DNA from: Prasinococcaceae sp. CCMP 1430
Lineage: Eukaryota; Prasinodermophyta; Palmophyllophyceae; Prasinococcales; Prasinococcaceae
NCBI GenBank assembly: GCA_013416795.1
Contig: RQSC01000033.1
Span: 357,006-397,172 of the forward strand
Reading direction: 5' to 3'
DNA: 40,167 bases
Positions 18,793 to 27,483 of this stretch are shown here, one piece after another (within the stretch, counting starts at the first letter, position 1; every line of letters begins with the position of its first letter). Position numbers and translations under genes: made by a program. The notes under the pieces are model-generated. The model was not told the DNA's origin. It did not search any database and worked only from the letters and a program-made list of their open reading frames with translations.

Positions 18793-20166
18793 CTAGTTGA
18801 GGATGGGCGCTGGCAGCTTGGCCACCTCACCGTACTTGGAGCTGGAGTACTTCTTCGTGACGGCGTGGAGCGATGAGTTCGGCGCCTTGGCCTGCTCGCT
18901 GACGATGTTCTGGATGCACTCCGACATCTGCGCCTCTGAGTACTGCGAGTGCTTCTGAAGGGCGGTGTTCCAGCTGCCGCGCTGCAGCGTGAGCTGCGCG
19001 GCGCGCAGGGCGGACGCGGCCATGAGCGAGGAGGGGTACTTGACGAAATCGTAGTTCGGCATGGCCAGCTCCAGCAGGTAGAAGGCGGTCTGCTCCATAC
19101 GCTTGTCCGCCTTCGCCGCCTTGAGGAAGCGGTTCATGAAGTGGTACGCGGTGGGCACGGTCATGTTGAACTTGAGCGTGTTGAGCATCATCTTCTCGGT
19201 GTTCAGGATCTGGTCGCGCGAGTACGCCTTGTCCGAGATGTAGACGAAGTCGCGGACCTCGGGGGCCCAGATCTCCTCGTACTTGGAGGCCACGAGCATG
19301 GCGGTCACGCCCACGAGCTGCAGGTTCTTGCGGGTCACCTGCTTCTTGGCGAGGAAGCGGTCGATCACGTTGACGGTCAGGTGCAGCGTCTCCGGCATCA
19401 GCTTAAACTTGAGGTGCACCTCCACGAGCCAGTCGATCAGGATGGCGCGCATCTTCTCGTTGACGTCGTTCTGGTCCTTCATGTACGTGGCAGAGATGAC
19501 CTCGCGCGCCTCAGCCTTGCGGTACCACGCCAGGATGTCATTGATGTACTCAGCGGCCTGGAGCGGATCGTCGCGGTCCGCTGCGTCGATGTCGGGCAGT
19601 GCCGAGGTCGCCTCGCTCACCGAGCGCAGGGTAGCACGAGTGGAGCGCTCGTTCTGCAGGGAGCGGCTGCGGGTGGTCACGCCGGCGCGGCCGTTGCCGA
19701 GCTGGCCGAGGATGGACACGGTCGAGCGGTCGGCCGCCTTCTGGGCGCTGTTGTGGCAGGCAGAGGACACGACAAACGACGCGGAGCGCGAGATGCGGGG
19801 TTGACGCGTGTGCATGTGTGGGGTGGAGAGGGAAGAGCGGGGGCAGAGGGGCAGGGACGTCAGGGAGGCGCACGGCGCGCCGGGGGAAAGCGGGGTGTGA
19901 GGTTGCGACGCGATCGTAGCCGGGCGCGCAATGTGCGCCATTGCAGCATTGGGAGGTCAGCACGCGTCGTGGCTTGTCTTCTTTGTCTACTGCGTGCACG
20001 GCGCGAGCCGCGAGCGACTCTGCCTGCGCACGTACCCCTCCTTGCTAGCGTTGCGGCCGGTGAGGTTGCCCACGAGGTTGCTGATCTCGCCGAAGGCGCG
20101 GCGAGCGCCACCGACGCGGGTGGCGCCTGAGCGACGCACGCGCGCGCGCGCGAGGACATTGAGCAT
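18793..20166 (-). CDS. CYCB1: B-type mitotic cyclin, two exons, destruction box in exon 1
   Basis: Activates CDK1 for mitosis. Exon 2 (18793-19747) carries the cyclin box: MRAILIDWLVEVHLKFKL (near residue 143), then LHLTVNVIDRFL, LVGVTAMLVASKYEEIWAPEV and the second fold with FLKAAKAD..ELAM and SLMAASALRAA. Exon 1 (20036-20166) reads MLNVLARARVRRSG, then RRAFGEISNLVGNLTGRN: an APC/C destruction box (RxAFGxIxN) expected near the N-terminus of cyclin B. I join them by a 288-nt phase-2 intron (19748-20035, GTACGT..CAACAG), giving 361 aa. Reading exon 2 alone back to an ATG at 19941 would give a protein with no D-box, so I reject that start. The splice is inferred, not proven. Its 5' end is divergent from the WAC/DDT gene. 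Confidence 0.88.
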
Positions 20167-20597
20167 GGCGCGCGCGTGTTAGCATCAGTCGCGTCTCTCT
20201 TTTCAGGGCAGCGCCACGTCCGGCGCGGCGGCGGGGCCTGGGCGGCGCGACGCGTGGCGCACACACCCTCCACATGGCGGTTCTCATCGAGCACGTTGTG
20301 CGCCTGCGTGGGCGGCAGCGGGTGGGGGTGCGATCGCGCGCGTCAGCACACGGGCGCCGCGCGTTGCCAACCCCGTTCCTCTCTCCGCACGCGCGGCGCT
20401 CGCGCGCACGCCCTCCTCGTGCTCCCTCGCCGCGCGCCGCGCCTCGGCGCGCACGCACGCGGAGGCTCATCTCGAGAAGGGCGGCGGGCGGCGGGTGGGC
20501 GGCGCGGCGCGGGCGTCTCCTCGGTGGGCTTCCAGCGTCGCTCGGCGGGGCGTCAGGGGCACTGCGCGCACTGTGGCGCGCCTCCCGCCCGCGCCAG

Positions 20598-20630
20598 CCC
20601 TCTCTCTCCCTCTCCCTCTCTCTCTCTCTT
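20598..20630. repeat. CT-rich (GAGA-type) pyrimidine tract
   Basis: 33 nt of C/T only on the + strand, mostly CT dinucleotides. It lies in the divergent promoter between cyclin B and the WAC/DDT gene. Such mirror-symmetric tracts can form triplex DNA or bind GAGA-type factors; no function is shown by sequence alone. Confidence 0.75.
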
Positions 20631-21229
20631 GTTCGCACGCGCGCGCCGCTGCCGCTTGCCGCCGCCGCGCCCCTCGCCGCGGAACACATTTCGCATGCGC
20701 ACTCGTCCGTAAAACGTGATCCGTTCGCACCCGCGCCGCGCCCCGCCGCGCGCGCGGCGTCCCCGCGTTTCCCCCATTGCCCGTTGTTAGCGCGCGCGCG
20801 CGCGCGCGAACGGCGCGAGCGCGCGCGGGGGCGGCGCCCGTCCGGATTCCTTTGGATTCCGCACCAAAATGGAACCTTCACCTGGATGCATTCGGTTATT
20901 ACATGGAGTGTTTGGATTTGGATTCCGCGTGCGATCCGCGCGCGGCGCGCGTGCGTCCCGACCCGCGCGGCCCCGCGCGGGTGCGTTTCGATGGGGCGGC
21001 GTCGATGATGGAGAGGACCATGGCGTCGGGGTCCAGCTTGCGGATCTCGAGCGGAACGGCGCGCGGGCGACGCCGCTCGCGCGCGCGCGCGCGCCCAGCA
21101 CCCAACGGCTCCCAACGGCTCGCTTCGGTGTCGGAACCACGCACAACCACGCACCCACCGAAACACCTCCGCTCCACACGCGTGAATTGCTTCAGGAGCG
21201 CGTGCAAAGCATCGCAAAACGCAGTCGAT

Positions 21230-21347
21230 AGCAATGCCAAAACCTTTCCATAAATATAGATCAAAACGAATTTGTTTTCAGTCCCAACTATTAAAAACGT
21301 TTTACTATAGTCCCACTGAAATTTATTTAAAAAAAAAAAAAAAAAAA
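21230..21347. other. AT-rich island ending in a 19-nt poly(A)
   Basis: About 120 bp of AT-rich sequence in a region otherwise dominated by G and C, with AGTCCCA occurring twice (21279-21285, 21309-21315) and a terminal A19 (21329-21347). An abrupt composition change plus a 3' poly(A) is what a reverse-transcribed insertion (SINE, or tail end of a LINE or mRNA copy) looks like. I did not recognise a source or flanking target-site duplication. Confidence 0.4.
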
Positions 21348-21423
21348 CAACTGGCGACGGCGCGCGTCCGCGCTCGCGCTCGCCGCCCCGCCCCCGCGGC
21401 CTCGCGCGCTCGCGCGCCCGGAT

Positions 21424-21482
21424 TCAAACCCTATTCTTAACCCCAATTAGGCCCGAAGTTCACGCGCTGTAACCTAAACCCG
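21424..21482. repeat. Degenerate telomere-like motifs (AAACCCTA.., CCTAAACCC)
   Basis: AAACCCTATT, then TTAACCCCAATTAGG, then AACCTAAACCC within 60 bp. They resemble plant-type CCCTAAA and TTAGGG-type repeats with errors. They sit about 230-290 bp upstream of the WAC/DDT start codon. Confidence 0.5.
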
Positions 21483-21713
21483 GCGGCGTCGCGCGGCCCT
21501 CCCCGGCCGCGCACTTCCGCTCCGCGCGCGACGCCGCGAGTGCGGTTTGATGCCGAACGGCGTCGGCGCGGCGCCCTCGGTGTGACTCTCCCGTGGGTAT
21601 TTCGGCGTGGAGCGGCCGGATCGCGATCGGCCGCGCGAGGGCGCGCGCGCGCGCGCGTGCGAGGGCGCGCGTGCGACGGGGGGCAGGCCGGCCCGGCCGG
21701 CGAGGCGGCGGCG

Positions 21714-24700
21714 ATGCCGCTGCTTCGGCGCAAGCGATGGGCGGCGGCGGCGCCGCCGCCGCCCGAATCGGTGCCCGCCGGCGCACGCGTGTGGATGGTC
21801 CGCTTCACCGGGGAGGTCCACACGGACTACGACGGATACGCGGCCGCGCTCAACGCCTACCGCGAGCGCAAGTGGGCGTGCCGCCTCAGCGGGCGCTCCG
21901 GGATGACCTTCGAGGAGGCCGCGACCTCCGAGGACGCCGCGTCACGGGCGACGCGCGCGGCCGTGCCGCGCGCGTTGGAGCCCACCATCGTGTCGGCAGC
22001 GAACTTTGCCACGGGGTCGGTGGACGCCGTCGCCGATGCTGCGCTGAAGCGGCTCAGGGCGACCTTCTGCGTGGGCGAGGAAGTGACGGTGATGTACGAG
22101 GGAGGGGCGTACCGATGCCACGTGGTGGGCATGGCGGAAGAGGACAAGTCGGTGCGCGTCGCCTGGCTGGTGGCCGATGCGCCGCTGGATGAGGAATTCG
22201 ACGCCGTCGCCGCCGGAAAGATCGAGCGGGCGGAGGCGGCCAAGGCGGCCCGGGAGGCGCCGGGAGGCTCGGAGGCCGATGGCGCGGGTGGCGAGGCAGG
22301 CGGGCCCGCTGCTGGCGGCGGAAGCGCTACGGCTGCTTTGGACAAGGGTGGTGGCTTCCCGTCGTCATCCACGCGGGCGGAAGGCGGCGATGCGGATGCT
22401 CCGGTCGCCCTCGATGACGGGGAGCTGGACGAGTCTGAGATGGGGCCGTACGTCACCGTCACGACCGAGCCGCGCTCGGCCGTCTCCCGCCAGCTGCCGC
22501 TGCCGCAGAAGGCCTTCGTCAAGGCATGGCTTCGTGAGCACTCCGAGCCGTACCGCGGCTTCAAGGGCGCCCCGCTCGTGATGGACGGCCCGCTGCGCGC
22601 GCGCTTCAACCTGCCTGAGCGCCCCCCGGACTCCCTCTTGGGCAATATCCTGGAGCTCGAGAGGCAGGAGCAGGCGCGCGAGGCCAAGCGCCAGGCAGCT
22701 GCTGCGAAGCAAGCCGAGGCGGCTGCCAGGAGAGAGCTGAAGCGCAGGCGCGAGGCGGAGGACGAGGAGCGCCGCGTGACTGCCAGGATAGCCAAGATGT
22801 CTGAGAAGGCACTGAGTGCGGCGGCGGCGAAGCTTGCCAAGCAGGAAAGCAAGGCCGCGGCGAAGGCCGCCTCTGCTGAGGCCAAAGAGCTCGCGCGCGA
22901 ACGGAAAATCGCCAAGCGCGAGGAAGCAGAGCTGGCCAAGCGCTTGGCTGCGGAAGAGAAAGCCCGGCGCAAGGCTGCGGCTGCTGCGGAGGCCGCCCGG
23001 CTGCGCGAGGAGGCGCAGCTGCGAGAACAGGCAGAAAAGGCCGAGCGCGCCCGGCAGCGCGAGGCTGAGCGGCAGGAGCGACTCAGACAGAAGGAGATGG
23101 AAAAGGAGGCGGCTCGGCTTGAGCGCGAGCGCCAGAAGGTCGAGCGCGACCGGCAAAAGGAGGAGGCTCGACTACAGCGCGAGAAAGAGAAGGCGGAGGC
23201 GCGGCGGCTCGCAGAGCAGGAGAAGGAGGCGGCACGAGAGGCGGCCGAGAAGGAGAAGCTCTACCCCATGGAGGACACCCTCGTCGGCAAAGGCACCGAG
23301 CACTGGGCGGAAGGGGACCCAGATCGGGCGACACGGCCCGTGCCCGGGCCGTACCTTCCTTTCTGCGCTCCGCTTCTGCCCCTCGAGACCCAGCACGCCA
23401 TGGCTGGTCACGCGCTGTCTCTCACAGCGCTCTTCCGGCACTACAGCCAGGAGCTACATGTCTCTCACTTCAGCGTTGAGATGCTCGTGGCCGCGCTGCA
23501 GCGTGAGAGCAGCTGCGGCGATGGCGGCCTGATCGGAGAGATGCACGCGGCCCTCATGTGGAACCTTTGTTCCTACAGTGACGAGCACATCAACGCGGTG
23601 GCCGCAGTGGGCATTGAGCGCATTACGGTCGAAAACTCGATCGGAATGGCGTTGGCCGCTTTTGTTCGCGACATCCTTCCTGAGGATGCCATAATCGGCG
23701 ACAGCTTCACCACGAAGCAGGCGCTCGCGGATGCCATCGACGATGGATCGTACGCGTCGGCATCGGCGTATACCAAGCTGATGATTCTGTGCGCACTCGC
23801 AGACGATGCGCTGACCACCGGTGCCCTCCACGATCGTGTTGAGGACGACGCTGATTCGCTGCTGGCGCTGCGCAACGAACGCGTCACCGTCGAGGCCGAG
23901 GCGCGTCGACGTTTGGAGCACGCCCTCTCCGAGTCACGCAAAAAGTGGGAGCAGAGGTCAGGTGAGGTGAAACGCAAAGCCCAAGAGGAGGCACTTGAAC
24001 GGCGAGCAGCTGAGGCGGCCAAGCTGGTGGCCTCGAGGGGCGCTGGCGCTCCCGCGGCCGGCAGTGGGGGTCCGATATCGCCGCAGTTCGAGCTCCCTCC
24101 GCCGCCCGACGAGACTGAGGTCGGCAGCATGGGCGCCCAGGCAACCCTCGGGGCCAGCGCGACAGAGGAGGACTTGATGGCGACAGCCTTTGACAACGTT
24201 GACACGATGGGCATCGGGCTCGTCGATGGCATCGCGTCGGCCGCTGCGCAGGGCCCGAAGCCGCCAGCCTCTACGGGCGACACCAAAAGCCGGGCGACTG
24301 GGGCTCAAGGTTCGTCTGCGCGCGCGTTGCGCTTTGGAACGCCACAGATGCGTTGGGCCAACCGTGCCGCATCTCCTGCTGCGTCCGCTGACAATGTTTT
24401 TGTTCTGCCTGATTGCGTTTCCTCTCTTGATTGCAGCCCTGCGCCCAGTGGGCGAGAAAGCGTGGCGCTGGAACCAGGTGGCGCTCAAGGAGGTCAGACG
24501 GCTCGCTGCCGAGCAGCAGGCCGAGGCCAGGCAGATCAACGATGCCGAGGCAGCTGCGAAGGAGCGCCGTGCTCTCAAGTTTGCGCGTGCATGCGAGCAA
24601 CATTACGTCCGTGAGGTCCCGCTGGGCGAGGACCACCTGCGCAATCGCTACTGGTGGTTCCAAGGCGACGGGCGGGTGTTCGTCGAGCAGTGCTCTGGAT

Positions 24701-24945
24701 GTGTGGGCGCCCCTCCATCGAGCTCGGCTGGGCCGACGTGGGCCGTGCTGCGCGGGGGTGCCCAGCTGAATGCACTCGCGGCCAGCCTCAACCCTAAGGG
24801 CGTGCGCGAGCGGCGCCTGCGCGAGACTTTGACGCTGCGGGGCGGTGACATTCAGGCCGCACTGGACGGCATGGTGCAGCCACAACACGCCGCCGCCAAG
24901 CTCAATCGCTGGAAGAACCACCTGCGCACGGGCAACGAGTGGTAA
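21714..24945 (+). CDS. ACF1/BAZ1A-like ISWI partner: WAC, DDT and WHIM domains, no PHD or bromodomain
   Basis: Non-catalytic subunit of an ISWI chromatin remodeller, comparable to yeast Itc1. MPLLRRKRW at the ATG at 21714 matches the usual start of WAC proteins (MPLLxRKPF). WAC domain about 25-130: MVRFTGEVHTDYDGYAA..RKWACRLSGRSGMTFEEAA, then RATFCVGEEVTVMYEGG. A basic/acidic coiled coil follows, about 310-525. The DDT domain starts near 540: LPLETQHAMAGHALSLTALFRHY..HFSVEMLVAAL. WHIM1 near 640: SYASASAYTKLMILCALADDA. The WSD/WHIM end near 920: EVPLGEDHLRNRYWWF. A 127-nt phase-1 intron (24310-24436, GTTCGT..TTGCAG) joins GAQ to ALRPVGEK. The total is 1,034 aa. PHD and bromodomain of animal BAZ proteins are absent. 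It is convergent with the tautomerase. Confidence 0.9.
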
Positions 24946-25033
24946 GTCCCGCTCAAATTAATTTCAAGTGCATACGTTCTTTCACGTTGCGAGGATGGGT
25001 GAGCATGCCCCATGCGTTTTGTGGTGCGTGTTT

Positions 25034-25663
25034 CTACTTTGCGTTGGGGTCCTCGGGCGGGATGTCGACGTTGAGATAGGTGTGCCCCTCTGGCAGGGCA
25101 AAATTGTCTTGACGTTCGGCGAATCGCACGACAACCTGCATAGCATACGCGGCGCAGTCAGCCCGCGGCGCCGCACATGCAGGTGGCACTGCGTGCAGCA
25201 GCGTCGCTAACAGCTGCCCAGCGCATCACAACCCATTGACGGGCAGTAAGGGCCGCGCGCGCGAGCACATGCGCACGCGCGCGCGCACTCGGGGTCGCAC
25301 GCGCGCAGCTTTACCTTGTCAGCCGTTATGTCCGCAGACTTGACGCCGACCATGGCGTTGACTTGCAGCAGCGGGAGGAGTGCGTGCGCAGTTTGTGAGC
25401 CGCCAAGCGCCGCATGCCAGCGTCAGCGGGCTGTCAGCGCACGCTGGCGGGGTCCGCGCGAGCGCATGCGCGCTCGTGCTCGCATCCGCTCCTGAAGCGA
25501 GGCTCAGGGCTAGCATCGGCGCAGACGTCGCGTGCGCCCGCCGCGCCGAGCCCGGCACGAGCAGCCAGCGCGCGCACGCACTGACGGCCTTGGCAACCTC
25601 CTTGCGCACGGCGGCGCTCTGGCGGCAAGCCTTGGGCACCCAAGTGATGCTCACGAACGGCAT
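25034..25663 (-). CDS. 4-oxalocrotonate tautomerase-like protein, three exons, 76 aa
   Basis: Reconstructed by eye from three short exons: 25582-25663, 25315-25361 and 25034-25135. Introns are 220 nt (25362-25581, GTGCGT..TGCAAG, phase 1) and 179 nt (25136-25314, GTAAAG..ATGCAG, phase 0). The product starts MPFVSITWVPKACRQSAAV, then RKEVAKAVINAMVGVKSADI in exons 1-2, then VVVRFAERQDNFALPEGH in exon 3, ending PPEDPNAK. Pro directly after the initiator Met is the catalytic base of the tautomerase superfamily, and size and β-α-β pattern fit a single 4-OT unit. The substrate is unknown; bacterial relatives act on small keto-enols in aromatic degradation. Phases match at both junctions. It is convergent with the WAC/DDT gene (stops 88 bp apart) and divergent from the RING gene. 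Confidence 0.7.
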
Positions 25664-26280
25664 CGTCAGGCGAGCGTGCGAGGCGGGATGGGGCGCGGGG
25701 GGCCGTTTGAGGCTTCGGCTCGGCGGTCGCCGCGGGGCGTGCTGGGCTGGCGGGATCACGGGCGCGCGCGCAGTGTGGCACGAGACGGCACTACATATAT
25801 TGTCTACCTCTCGAGCAAGATGCGCAGAGGACAACACACACGCACGCGCGCGCGCGCGCACACACATGCACATGCGCACACACGCACACACTCCCTCCCT
25901 CCGTCCTCCTCTCGGCCCTCGCCGCACGTCATCAGCACGCTCGCGCGCCGCCGTGGATAAACTCCCGCTGGGGCCCAAAATAAAAACGGCCGGTGTGCAA
26001 TCTCGCGCGCGCAAGTCCGCAGGATCAGCGAAGTGGTACGCCCGCGCCGGGAGACGAAGAGGCGCGCAGCGCGGCGCGGCGCGGGTCGGTCGCGTGTGGG
26101 CGCGGGTGGGTAGCGCAGGAGGGTGTGATGCGGCATACCGATGCGAGAGCGGTGGGGCGGCGCCACATCACGCCGCGCGCGCGCAGTGCAGCCCTGCTAG
26201 GGCCCGAGGTCGCCCACGGCCGCGGGCGGGCGGGCGCGGGCACACGAGGCGACTGGGCCGCCCGCACCGTCCAAAGCGCG
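25664..26280. other. Divergent promoter between tautomerase and RING gene
   Basis: 617 bp. Contains a 58-nt strictly alternating pyrimidine-purine run (25834-25891) followed by CCCTCC-type pyrimidine repeats to about 25925. Open frames on both strands are composition artefacts. No gene supported. Confidence 0.55.
25834..25891. repeat. Alternating CA/CG microsatellite, Z-DNA-prone
   Basis: About 58 consecutive bases alternate pyrimidine-purine without a break (CACACG.., CGCGCG.., CACATG..). Left-handed Z-DNA is favoured by exactly this pattern. It lies 171 bp upstream of the tautomerase start and 390 bp upstream of the RING gene start. Confidence 0.8.
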
Positions 26281-27353
26281 ATGGCGCTCGCGTTGCGAAG
26301 CTTCTTCGCAGCCGTTGCACGAGGGAGCGGGCGAGAGATTGCCAGAGTTGACGACGATGACGTTGAGGCCGGATTCGGCCCTGCCGAGGTCGGCGTCGAG
26401 TATACGCTGCGTCAAGGGCGCAGCGACGATAGCGTCGCTGAAAGAGAAGAAGAGCTCTCGGAGGGCGACACCTCCACTCACAGCCCAGCCGTCGACGGTG
26501 TCTCGGTCGCCGCGGCACGTGCCGCTGCAGCCGAGGAGCATGCGTTGATGTGGGGGGGTTCACCGCGACCGCCGCGACGCCGTTCGTCGACCACAGAATG
26601 CATGATATGCCTCGAGCCGCTCGCGGTGCAGGCGCCTGCCCTATGGCATAGGCTCCCACAGAGGCGCTTTTGTTCGCAACTGAGAATGGTTGTAACCATG
26701 GCGTGCTGTGGTAGGCAGTTCCACCAGGGTTGCATAGAGACCTGGCTGCGTGGTAGTGCTACGTGTCCAAACTGTCGCAGCAAAGAACCCGCTGCCACAG
26801 TCGTGTTGTATGAGCTCGAAGAGACCGCGTCGTCAGTAAGCGCCGCCGCCGTCGAGGCCGGTGGCGTGGCCATCGAAGCGACCGTGCCGTGGAAACCTCC
26901 GGGTTGGGACATCGAGGGTATCAAGCTGCAATCTGGGGGGCATATCGACCAGCGAAAGGCCGCTTGTCAGCTCCGGTGGCTCACTCGGCCAGGCAGCTCG
27001 TATGTCAGGAAGGTGCGCACGATCCCTGGCGCAACCCTTACCGCGCGCTGGCCAGTGTGCCGTTCCGATCGAGCTGACGCGGCCTGCGGCCGACGCCGAC
27101 GCCGGCTTGCGCCCAGGTCAATCGTCAGCAGTGCGCCGAGAGATGTGAGATCTGGGGCATTAATGCAATCTACACCTTCGTGGGCCTCGTCACAGTACTG
27201 ATCCTAGTCTTCGCAGCATACGTCACGGTCGCCTGTGCCGGTAACGTTGGCGGTGGGTGCCCGGCGATACTCGTGCTTGAACAGCGAGAGGAGGATCCTA
27301 CCTTCGCACACGCATCTTCGCCACCGCCATTGCCAGGCGCGGGCGGCGAGTGA
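26281..27353 (+). CDS. RING-type E3 ubiquitin ligase with C-terminal transmembrane anchor, two exons
   Basis: Exon 1 (26281-27012) has an acidic N-terminus and then the RING: ECMICLEPLAV, a spacer of about 30 residues, MACCGRQFHQGCIETWL, then CPNCRS (about 100-165). The position usually held by His after CG is Arg, but an adjacent second Cys may serve as ligand. A 104-nt phase-0 intron (27013-27116, GTGCGC..GCCCAG) joins SSYVRK to VNRQQCAERCEIWG. Exon 2 (27117-27353) supplies one strong membrane helix, AIYTFVGLVTVLILVFAAYV, and a short acidic, Pro-rich tail. The total is 322 aa. Without the splice, the exon 1 frame runs on into an Arg-rich noise tail ending at 27201, so the intron is well motivated. 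The substrate is unknown; membrane placement suggests ER or endomembrane quality control. Confidence 0.75.
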
Positions 27354-27483
27354 CAAGGACAAGCACTGTTTCTCATCTGCACACATACACACGCACAGCA
27401 ACGCGCGAGGGCGTGCCAGCGAGTGCATTGACCGGACGTCGCAAGCTACAGCACTGTGATTAATGGAAAGGATGACGGCACGC

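Larger units (their letters stand above)
20167..21713. other. 1.5-kb divergent intergenic region between cyclin B and the WAC/DDT gene
   Basis: Contains a pyrimidine CT tract (20598-20630), a GC-alternating run (20788-20808), a 12-bp direct repeat TTTGGATTCCGC (20851-20862 and 20917-20928), an AT-rich island ending in A19 (21230-21347) and telomere-like sequence (21424-21482). A minus-strand frame near 20990-21070 (PLEIRKLDPDAMVLSIID) has a coding look but no context or family. I find no gene that I can support here. Confidence 0.5.

Noticed and set aside
18949..20130. 393-codon open frame on the + strand opposite cyclin B
   Set aside because: Exactly antisense to the cyclin box; rich in Val, Leu, His and Arg as expected from the complement of high-GC3 codons, with no domain.
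20990..21070. Minus-strand segment PLEIRKLDPDAMVLSIID with coding look
   Set aside because: Isolated, no start, stop or family context; it may be an exon remnant but cannot be supported.
20045..21217. 390-codon minus-strand frame upstream of cyclin B
   Set aside because: Arg-rich low-complexity translation; the cyclin first exon uses a different frame with a recognisable D-box.
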